A stretch of 64,000 bases of DNA. Origin: Stomoxys calcitrans. Its lineage: Eukaryota > Arthropoda > Insecta > Diptera > Muscidae. Positions within the stretch are counted from its first letter, which is position 1, and every line of letters starts with the position of its first letter. This document shows, piece after piece, positions 46,560-56,725 of the stretch. Location: contig NC_081555.1 in NCBI RefSeq assembly GCF_963082655.1, positions 179,616,151 to 179,680,150 on the forward strand. Direction: 5' to 3'. Position numbers and translations under genes: made by a program. Below the pieces are notes generated by a model, which was not told the origin of the DNA, made no database searches, and saw nothing but the letters and a program-made list of their open reading frames with translations.

Positions 46560-48775
46560 CCAATATGGTTGTTTGGGGAACTTTTGGGGTTGGAGTGGCC
46601 TCTGGGTTCCTTGGACCCATCTTCTAATAACATATTCGTATTCTACTCCCCAATACCTTTCATTTGATACCCATATTGTCCCTATCGGTTCACTTTTGAT
46701 TTTAAGTGCTGCTTTTGGGGTAACGGGGGAGGGTACGCCCCCTTTCAATATCAACAAACTAAATAACCTTTACCTCCTCCCAGACTATTTTCGTAATCTA
46801 CTCCCGTATACCTTTCATTCGAGTCCCATATTGTCATTGTCGTCCAATAAACCCATTTTAGGGGGTTTTGGGGTCGGGGCGGCCCCCCAGTTACTTGGAT
46901 CCAATTTTTAATATGAAATTCGTAGTCTACTCCTGAATACCTTTCATTTGATATCCCATATTGTCCCGATCGGTTTGCTTTTATTTTGAGGTCCAACATT
47001 TAGGGTAAGGGGGAGGGTCCGCAAATGCCTTTATCTGAATCCCATATGATCTTCATGGGTCTATGTATTCGCTCGGAGGATTTAGGGTCATTTATGTTTG
47101 GATGTTAGTACATCCATTCTTAAAAGACTTAGTTTGATATTCTCATGACTTCCAATTTAGGGGTGTTTTCGGGGGTGAGATGGTCCCCCAGATACTTGGC
47201 CCTAAAAAAGATATCAGTATCGTGCTTTTCTCTAAAGTACCATTTATTTAAACCCAATATTGTCTTTGGTTTAAAGTGAGTAATGAGATGAGGCATCCGC
47301 CAAACACTTGTCCCCAAAATTGGTTATCAAATTCTTTCTCTAATCCCAAATACTTTTCATTTGAGCCAAATGTTGCCATAGACGATAAATTTGTTCTCTT
47401 TGGGGGGTGTTTTGGGAAAGAGACGGTGCGCCAAATGCATGGTCCCACATTTGGATATGAGATTCGTCTTCCACTTCCAAATACCTTTATTTAAGCCCCA
47501 TATTGCAATGGTCAGTAAATAATTGCTATTTGTGGGGTGTATTGAGGAAGGGGTAGACCTCCAGAAAATTGGTCCCGAAAGTGGGTATCAATTTCGTGCT
47601 CTACTCCCCAATACCTTTCGTTTGAGCCCCACATTGACATGGTCGTTAAATATGCCGTATAAAGGGGTGTTTTGGGAAGTTGGGTGGTCCCCCGAACACA
47701 GTCCTAAAAATATATCAGCATGGTTCTCTATTCTCAAATATCATTTATTTGAACCCCATATTGCCATTGGCCTAAAAATTGGATATAAAATTCGTTCTCT
47801 AATCTCACATACCTTTTATTTAAACCCCTTATTGCAAAAGTCAGCAAATATGTCCGGTTTGGAGTATGGGCCTAAAAAACTATCAATATCGAGCTCCGCT
47901 CTCTTTAAGACCCAAATTGTGATGGTTAGCAAATACGTCCAATTTGGGGGTTGTTATGGGGGTGGGTGGGTGGTACGTAACCTTGCATTTGAAACCCATA
48001 TTTCCACAGAAGACAAACATGTTCGGTTTGGGGAGTGTTTAGGGCGATGGGGTAGCCACTCAGTGACTTGGCTCTGAAAATATCTATCAGATGCATGTTC
48101 TACTCTAAAATACATCTTAATTGAGTCCAATATTGCATTTGTCAGCAAATACGTCCTACTCAGGTGGTGTTATGGGGTTGTGGTGGACCCTTAGACACTT
48201 TTCCCTATCATTGATATCATATTCGTGCTTTATTCCCAAAGACCTTCCATTTGCGACCCATATTTCCATGGTTGTAAATTTTACCTGCTTGGGGGTGCTT
48301 TTGGGAAGGGGCGTCCCCCAAATACATGGTCGCATATTTGGATATCAGATTCGTATTCTACACTCAAATACTTTTTATTTGAGATCCACATTGCAATGTT
48401 CAGTAAGTAAGTCCTATTTTGGGGAGGATGGACCCCCAGATGGACACCAAATTGTCCCACATTTGGATATTAGATTCGTATTCTACTCACAAATACCTTT
48501 CATTTGAGTCCCATATTACTATGGTCGGTAAATATGTCCGATTTAGGGGTGTTTTGGGGTTTGGGTGGTCCCCCTAACACTTGGTCCAACAATTGGATAT
48601 CAGATATGTTTTCTAATCTTAATTACCTTTCATTTGAGTCCCATATTGTCGTGATTGGTCGAAGTATATGTTGGTAGGTTTTAGGGTGGGGCAGTCCCCC
48701 TATGTACCCCATCCGAAATTTGGATACCAAATTTTTATTTTTAGGATACTATACTAGATCTGGCGTTTTTTGAAA
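46560..48775. repeat. Rep-E tandem array, about 129-bp period
   Basis: About 16-17 diverged units, each with 'attcgtattctactcccaaatacctttcatttgagtcccatattg', 'ggtcggtaaatatgtcc', 'ggggtgttttgggg' and 'ggtggtcccccagacacttggtccc'. Anchor positions such as 47358, 47487, 47618 and about 47745, and 48118, 48248, 48376, 48501 and 48631 give spacings of 125-131. It ends gggtaagggggagggtccgcccc near 48780-48805. Not homologous to Rep-A/B/C/D. No terminal repeats found. Confidence 0.85.
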
Positions 48776-50890
48776 ATTAGGGTAAGGGGGAGGGTCCGCC
48801 CCCTCTTCAGATATCAAAAAATTTAGAACCCTATTTTCACCACGGGGTCATTATGCACCATCTGTGATGGCCCCATCATCAGCGCCATCGTGTTCACTGA
48901 GCCTCCCGTCTGCCAGGTCTCAGTTCATGGCTTGTTTCTCTGTGATATTTTAGCTTAGAATATAAAGGGGTTTTCCTAATGAATCTAAGTGCCACAACCA
49001 ACCAACAACTGCTGCCTGCTATACAACATCTTTTCATGTGTCAATTCCTTCATCTAGTAACCTTCAAGTTATCTTTATGGTGTGCTGGTAAGGTGATGAT
49101 CAATCCCTGGTCTAAGTCCCCCACTTCTGCCTATCCAGTTTCGACATACATAAGTATAGCGAATTCAGCATTCCGAGAGTGTCAACTCCAATTCAACCAG
49201 GACAGGTCACCTAACTATAACTTTCCAGGGTGGTGGTTATAAAAGTTTCGTACTTGCCGAACTTAACGCACTAGAACTTGTTTTGCTTTAAGTTTCTTAT
49301 GCCATGCTATGCTGTGCTCCCCGTAAATCATTCACTGATTAAATTCATCCCCCATTTGTGAACCTCAGATATTGATGGGCCAAGCCATGCAAAGATTTAA
49401 CAGTTTTTGTTTGGTCCCATTTCAATTGTTGGCCATTGCTATTGTGCAATTTTGACATCTGTAACTTTTTTTCACAATTTGTTGTTGTTGTTGTCGTTGG
49501 TAGTGCAGTTTTTTTTCTTCGTTTTATGAAATATTTCGCCAATTCACCAGTTTGCCAAAGGAAGTCGAAGTGTAAACAAACTTTTTTTTTTTTGGACAAA
49601 AGCTCTTGCGAATGTTATCCTGGCCATGGCAAGTAAACAAACAAACAAACCCTCAGCCACCCACCTACAACGATCGTGGTGTGACGGCCATACATTCCCG
49701 GAATACATCAAGCACTACCGGCACATAAAGCCGGAAAAAAGAGCACACTCAGGATCTGAGCAAAAAAAAAACAAAATCTACAAAAATTCGGGCAAGCGCT
49801 GCATTACCTCTTTGGAAATAAAGCAGCAATCTGCATTCAAAATCGAGGGCAAGACCGAAACGTGTACTTGAAATCATGGCGTACCACACACAGAAGCCAA
49901 ATAATATTTGGACTTGGCCACGCTGATGGCGATTGTTTTTTTGCTATTGTTTTCCCTCCATTTACTGTGGCACTTTTCGCATTTCTTGTTTTGTCCTCAA
50001 AGTATTATCCCCGACACACGCTCACGCCTGCCACACACTATAGCAACGCATGTGAAAGAGTGGGCAAAGTTACATCTTCCGATTGGATGATGTCCTTTGT
50101 CGCTTTGCTATTTGTACGAGTCCAATATTTGTACTGAGTTTTTTTGTTTTTTTTCTTCCTTGGACAATACCAAATGGTATTTGACTGACCCACTGCGAGG
50201 AGTGTTGTTGCAACTTTTATTATTTATTGTTCAATGGCATTTTTAAATACAGAAACTTATCATTCAAGTGGCCGCTGCACTTAATCGCCTTCTGCCACTC
50301 CTGCAACAGTGCCTTACAGTGCATTAACATGTGTTACGAAGCAACGCAACGTGGTAGCACCACTTTTACGATTGAAACTCAAACCTCGTCCTGCTTGTTT
50401 TCGAACAATTTGTATGCAGAACATTTTGAATAAGTGCTTAATGGCAAGTGGTCTGTCCCTTTGTCTACAAGCCCAGGTATGACATCACGAAAGAAACGAT
50501 TTTTATAGCCGAAAGGATTTACTTCATAGCTACACTCTTCTAATGTGTATGTGTGTGTGTGTGTGTGTTAAAGGGAGAGACAGTTGATTGCTGAAGCTGC
50601 AAAGTGTTTTGGCTTGTTACTGTCAATGAAACTGACATTTACTTAGACCAATGTCCTGCATAGTAATAAGCCAAACCTGTTTTTTTCCTTGTAAATATCC
50701 TTTTTGAAATAGTAATCATAGCAACAGTTTGGGTTACATGCAAAATACTTTCCTGGAAAACTTTTAGCCTGTTCCATTTGAACTGTCTCTAGAAATGCAC
50801 TCAGAATAGTAGTTAGACTTAATGAAAAGAGGTGAATAATAAATAGATAGCTGTACATAAAGTAACCACAAAAGCATGGACTTTGATTTT
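48776..50890. other. Single-copy DNA, no gene recognised
   Basis: Includes a GT run at 50551-50568, a GTT cluster at about 49483-49498 and homopolymer T/A runs. A cysteine-rich 68-codon plus-strand frame at 50227-50433 is unrecognised. At 49205-49280 a reverse head-like scrap occurs (ccagggtggtggttataaaagtttcg...gaacttaacgcactagaacttgtttt). Confidence 0.5.
50551..50568. repeat. (GT)9 microsatellite
   Basis: Uninterrupted GT dinucleotides in single-copy sequence. Similar CA/GT runs lie at 24919-24934, 33737-33752 and 36897-36912. Confidence 0.95.
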
Positions 50891-50899
50891 TGTGATCGA

Positions 50900-51090
50900 A
50901 CCAGCTGGGCTAAATTTATATACCTTTCACCATAAATAGCATTTGGCAAATTCTTTGGAATTTCTTTTAAAATAAATAGAACGGTTCTTAGGAGAGTTAT
51001 ATCAGGTTATGGGCCGATATGTACAATACTTACAATGGGTATTGAAAGGTAGAACAATACACCATATGCAAAATTTAAATCAAACAAGGA
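50900..51090 (+). repeat. Rep-A head-side fragment
   Basis: A diverged Rep-A start (gaaccagctgggctaaatttatatacctttcaccataaatagcatttggcaaattctttgg) plus part of one monomer, ending at the Rep-C head. Confidence 0.6.
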
Positions 51091-52400
51091 AATAGGCATT
51101 AAGTTCGGTCGGGCCGAACTTTGGATACCCACCACCTTGTAAACCCCCTTTCGCCACAATCTGGTGAAAACTGGATAACTTGTGCACCCAAATTCGGCAC
51201 GGACATTGAGTGGTCTAATAAATATAAGTCACTTTTGAATTTTGTATTTCAAATTACAGCGAAATCGGATGAAAAATAAAGCTTTTATGGGCTTTAGACC
51301 CTTCATCGGCAGATCGCTCTGTATGGAAGCTATATCTAAATATTGTCAGAAACAAACCATATTCGAGACGGACGTCGGAACACCAAAAATTACCCACTGT
51401 TTCAAATTTCAACGAAATCGGGTATTAAATAGAGCTTTTATGGGCTTCAGGCCCTTTATCGGGAGATCGGTCTATATGGCAGCTATATCTGAATATAGTT
51501 CGATCTGAACCATATTTACGTCAGATGTCAGGAGGCTTGAAATAACCCACTGTTTCAAATTTCAGCGCAATCGGGTAATAAATAAAGCTTTTATGGGCCT
51601 CAGACCCTCTATCGGGAGATCGGTCTATATGGTAGCTGTATCTAAATATAGTCCGATCTAAACCATACTTAGGTCAGATGCCAGGAGGCCTGAAATAACC
51701 AACTGTTTAAAATTTCAGCGAAATCGGGCAATAAATAAAGCTTTAATGGTCTTCAGACCCCTTATCGGGAGATCGGTCTATATAGTAGCTATATCTAAAT
51801 ATAGTTCGATCTGTACCACATTTGGGTCAGATATCGGGACGCTAAAAATATCTCAATGTTGCAAAATTTCAGCGAAATCAGGTAGTAAATAAAGCTTTTA
51901 TGGTCTTTAGACCCTTTATCGGGAGATCGGTCTATATGGCAGCTATATCTAAATATAGTCCGATCTGAACCATACTTAGGTCAGATGCCAGGAGGCTTGA
52001 AATAACCCACTGTTTTAAATTTCAGCGAAATCGGGAATTAAATAAAGCTTTTATGGGCTTCAGACCCCTTATCGGGAGATCGGTCTATATGGTAGCTATA
52101 TCTAAATATAGTCCGATCTAAAACATATTTGGGTCTAATGTCGGGACGCTAAAAATAACTCACTGTGGCAAATTTCAGCAAAATCGCATGTAAACTAAAG
52201 TTGTTATGGGTATTAGACCCTTTATCGGAAAACCGGTCTATATAGCAGCTATATCCAAATATGGTCCGATTTGGCCCGTTCCAGAACTCAACCAGCGTGC
52301 ATCAAAAAGACATATCTGTGCCAAATTTCACCCAATTATCTCAATTTTTGAAGGCACTAGAGTGATTACAACAGACGGACGAACAGACAGACCGACACAC
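51091..52400 (+). repeat. Rep-C element with exact 153-bp core
   Basis: The head is aataggcattaagttcggtcgggccgaactttggatacccaccacc. Core boxes (atcggtct) at 51466, 51619, 51772, 51926, 52079 and 52232 (accggtct) are spaced 153, 153, 154, 153 and 153. The tail begins (acagacggacgaacagacagacc) but is cut at 52402 by a Rep-A head. Confidence 0.9.
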
Positions 52401-53796
52401 GGCCGGGCCGAATCTTATATGCCCTCCACCATGGATCGCATTTGTCGAGTTCTTTTCCCAACATCTCTTCGTAGGAAAAACAAGTAAAAGCGTGCTAAGT
52501 TCGGCCGGGCCGAATCTTATATACCCTCCACCAAGGATCGCATTTGTCGAGTTCATTTCCCGGCATCTCTTTTTAGGCAAAAAAAGGATATAAGAAAAGA
52601 TTTGCTCTGCTATTAGAGCGATATCAAGATATGGTCCGGTTTGGACCACAATTAAATTATATGTTGGAGACCTGTGTAAAATGTCAGCCAATTCGAATAA
52701 GAATTGCGCTCTTTGTGGGCTCAAGAAGTAAAATAGAGAGATCGATTTATATGGGAGCTGTATTGGGCTATAGACCGATTCAGACCATAATAAACACGTA
52801 TGTTAATGGTCATGAGAGCATCCGTCGAACAAAATTTCAGGCAAATCGGATCATAATTGCGAACTCTAGAGGCTCAAGAAGTCAAGATCCCAGATCGGTT
52901 TATATGGCAGCTAAAACAGGTTATGAACCGACTTTTACTTTATTTGACATAGTTGTTGAAAGTAACAATAAAAAACGTCTTGCGAAATTTCAGCCAAATC
53001 GGATAGGAATTGCGCCCTCTAGAAGCTCAAGAAGTCAAGTCCCCAGATCTGTTTATATGACAGCTATATCAGGTTATGAACCGATTTGAGCCATTTTTGG
53101 CACAGTTGTTGGATATCATAACAAAATAATACGTGCCAAAATTCATTCAAACTGGATAAGAATTGCGCACTCTAGAGGCTCAAGAAGTCAAGACCCATGA
53201 TCGGTTTATATGACAGCTATATAAGGTTATGGACCGATTTGAACCATACTTGGCACAGTTGTTGGATATCATAACAAAACACGTCGTGCAAAATTTCATT
53301 CCAATCAGATACGAATTGCGCACTCTAGAGGCTCAAGAAGTCAAGACCCCAGATCGGTTTATATGGCAGCTATATCAGGTTATGGACCGATTTGAACCAT
53401 ACTTGGCACAGTTGTTGGATATCATAACAAAACACGTCGTGCAAAATTTAATTCCAATCGGATAAGAATTGCGCACTCTAGAGGCTCCAGAAGTCAAGAC
53501 CCAAGATCGGTTTATATGGCAGCTATATCAGGTTATAAACCGATTTGAACCATACTTGGCACAGTTGTTGGATATCATAACAAAACACGTCGTGCAAAAT
53601 TTAATTCCAATCGGATAAGAATTGCGCACTCTAGAGGCTCAAGAAGTCAAGACCCAAGATCGGTTTATATGGCAGCTATATCAAAACATGGACCGATGTG
53701 GCCCATTTACAATACCAACCGACCTACACTAATAAGAAGTATTTGTGCAAAATGTCAAGCGGCTAGCTTTACTCCTTCGGAAGTTAGCGTGCTTTC

Positions 53797-53828
<32 letters not shown>

Positions 53829-53954
53829 GACATGGCTAGATCGACATAAAATTTCACGAATATATATACTTTATGGGGTCTCAGACGAATATTTCGAGTA
53901 GTTACAATCAGAATGACGAAATTAGTATACCCCCATTTATGGTGGAGGGTATAA
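52401..53954 (+). repeat. Rep-A element with duplicated head
   Basis: A partial head (gccgggccgaatcttatatgccctccaccatggatcgc..., 52401-52480) is followed at 52481 by a complete head (aacaagtaaaagcgtgc...tataccctccacc). Core boxes at 52741, 52894, 53047, 53200, 53353, 53506 and 53659 are all exactly 153 bp apart. The tail ends ggtggagggtata at 53941-53953. It is the best-preserved Rep-A copy in the window. Confidence 0.93.
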
Positions 53955-54890
53955 AAAAGGATAAAAGAAAAGATTTGCTCAGCTATTAGAGCGATATCAT
54001 GATATGGTCCGGTTCGGAACACAAATAAATTATATGTTGGAGACCTGTGTAAAATGTCAGCCAATCCGAATTAGAACTGCGTCCTTTGGGGGCTCAAGAA
54101 GTAAAATAGAGAGGCCGATTTATATGGGAGTTGCATCAGGCTATAGGCCGATTCATACCATAGTAACACGTATGTTGATGGTCATGAGAGGATGACTTAT
54201 GAACCGATTTTAACCTAATTTGGCACAATTGTCTAAAGTCATAATTAAATACGTCATGCAACATTTCAGCCAAATCGGATAGGAATTGCGCCCTCTAGAA
54301 GCTCAAGAAATCAAGATCTCAGATCGGTTTATATACCAGCAATATCAGGTTATGAACCGATTTTAACCTAATTTGGCACAATTGTTGAAAGTCATAACAA
54401 AATACGTCATGCAAATTTTCAGCCAAATTGGATTGGAATTGCGCCCTCTAGAAGCTCAAGAAGTCAAGTCCCCACATCGGTTTATATGATAGCTATATCA
54501 GGTTATTAACCGATTTGAACCATACTTGGCACAGTTGTTGGAAGTCATAGCGAAACACGTCGCGCAAAATTTCATTCCAATCGGATAAGAATTGCGCCCT
54601 CTAGAGGCTCAAGAAGTCAAGACCCAAGATCGGTTTATATGACAGCTATATAAGGTTAGGGGCCGATATGAACCATACTTAGCATAGTTGTAGAAAGTGA
54701 TATTAAAGCCTGAAAGCAAAATTGGGCAACCGGTTCGTATGGGAGCTTTATCAGGCTAAGAGCACATTCCGATCATATTTGCAATAGATATTGGTAGTTA
54801 TAACAGAAATCATTGTGCATAGTTTCAGACAAATCGGAAATTGCACCCTCTAGAGGCTTCAGAAATGAAAGTGCGTAATCTACATGTGGA
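53955..54890 (+). repeat. Second Rep-A joined to the first, headless and tailless
   Basis: It starts inside the head region (aaaaaaggataaaagaaaagatttgctc) immediately after the preceding tail, then runs through about five monomers. SINE-1 lies at 54891 and no Rep-A tail follows it. Confidence 0.85.
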
Positions 54891-55203
54891 GGCCACCGTA
54901 GCGCAGAGGTTAGCATGTCCGTCTATGACGCTGAAGGCTTGGGATCGAATCCTGGCGAGACCATCAGAAAAAATTTTCAGCCGTGGTTTTCCCTTCCTAC
55001 TGCTGGCAACATTTGTGAGGTTCTATGCCATGTAAAACTTCCCCACAAAGAGGTGTCGCACTGCGGCACACCGTTTGAACTCGGCTATATAAAAGAGGTC
55101 CCTTATCATTGAGCTTGAAACTTTAATCGGACTGCACTCATTGATATGTGCGAAAGTTGGCCCTGTTCCTTAGCGGAATGTTCATGGGTAAAATTTGCAA
55201 TTC
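54891..55203 (+). mobile_element. SINE-1, copy 7
   Basis: A-box region cgtagcgcagaggttagcatg; B box is gggatcgaatcc (one change). Full body and 3' end gttcatgggtaaaatttgcaatt. Confidence 0.9.
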
Positions 55204-56725
55204 TGAGGAACCAAAATCGCACAAATGCATATCATTGAGGTTGAGTGGTTGGATGTAAACCCCCTATCATTGTTCACCCTCGTGCTATGCTTTAACACTT
55301 CATTAAAGGCAAAGACGAAAAGAGGATATAAAATGTGCCCTTGTTCGTATTTTGGGGCATCTTGTATTCCATTTTTGCTCGAAGGAAAGGATTGCATGAT
55401 TAGTGATAGCAGATAGAAGTGCATATCACTCTAATGCAACCTAAGTCTCTTCAAGCGGCATCCATCCATCCCCTTGCTATAACAGATGCTAGCTTGAATC
55501 TATCAACAATAGCTGTTAAATCACCAATTATACTCCATCAATATTGGCTACCACAGCGAATTGGGTAACAAACACGATGAGAGACAACAGTCATGTTTTA
55601 ATCAAATCATGCCCAAGTGATGGGGACGGCCCCTCACGAAGTGCTGAATACCCTAATCCGTGACATGTATAAAAATAGCCTAATTCACGGCGAGAATATT
55701 GACACAGATACTACTCGTATGTGGTATTCCATCATTACACATCTCCCCTTCACCCCCAGTGTCTGGAGGGGAAAAGTGCGCTCTAAAAATAATACCAAGT
55801 CTACCTTTAAATTCTCATATCATATTTGAATTTCCAATTTAGATTCGGGCTATACAAAAACACCAACCACTACTAGCAGCGACGACAACACATGGATGCA
55901 GGGAAACGTTCGTTGGCGATTGCACGTGAGCTACGTGGTGTGATTTTTCGATCCCTCTCGATTTTCCATACGTGTAACATAAATTAAAAGTTCTCTTCCT
56001 TGCCCTATTCCTGGGGCAGCGTTTTTTGTTTGTTTTCATTTGTTGTTGCTGATGGGAGTTGCAATTGCCCTACACACCCCTCCCCCCACCCCACTTCAAA
56101 CATCCAACAAGAGCATTTGTTGACAATGCTGCCGTTTTGGGGGGTGGCAGTAACGGCTGCTTCTGTTGTAGCTGCTGCTCCTCATTAGACTTGAGGGAAC
56201 CATTAGGAAGTGTGATTGGTGGCAGCAGATGCATCTCCACAAACATTCATAGTTTATGGTTGTGGACGGAACCATCATCGACCAAACAACCAACGAACCG
56301 AGCCAAGCAACCGAAAGGTAAATAAAATTAGACGCAAAACAAAAACATAACTAATTTGTAGTTGTTGTTGTTGTTGTTGTTGTTGTAGATGCTGCCGCCG
56401 TTAGTGATAGCATGGATGCTGTTGTCATTGTCGCCGTCGTTGTCTTTCAATTGCTCCCGGCGCTCTGGGTAATGTTGCTGCCTCACATTTCATCTCAATT
56501 CATGGCTTTAGCTTCCATCAATTCCATCACAAATATGTTCGCTGAAATGCTCGCAGACGCTGGTGCTGCTGCATACCTTGTGTCGTGGCCATGCACAGTG
56601 GGATGTGATTTAATAAAAAGCGTTTAAACCAAGGTAACCCATTTGTATTTGGTATAAAATGGACGCGAACCATCTTTCTTTGTAAAAGGTTACATTTATA
56701 TATTTGCATTTTCTTTAGTTAGATT
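55204..56725. other. Single-copy block, GTT repeat
   Basis: (GTT)n at 56361-56386, with Cys/Ser/Ala-rich short frames around it on both strands (56059-56325, 56412-56627). None has a recognisable domain or convincing splice context. Confidence 0.5.
56361..56386. repeat. (GTT)8 microsatellite
   Basis: Uninterrupted GTT run within single-copy DNA. Confidence 0.95.

Noticed and set aside
46560..48775. Rep-E as part of the Rep-A/B/C group
   Set aside because: No shared box, head or tail, and a different period (129 versus 153).
56059..56627. Cys/Ala-rich frames around the GTT repeat
   Set aside because: Frames on both strands reflect GCTGCT/GTT simple sequence; no start or splice support.
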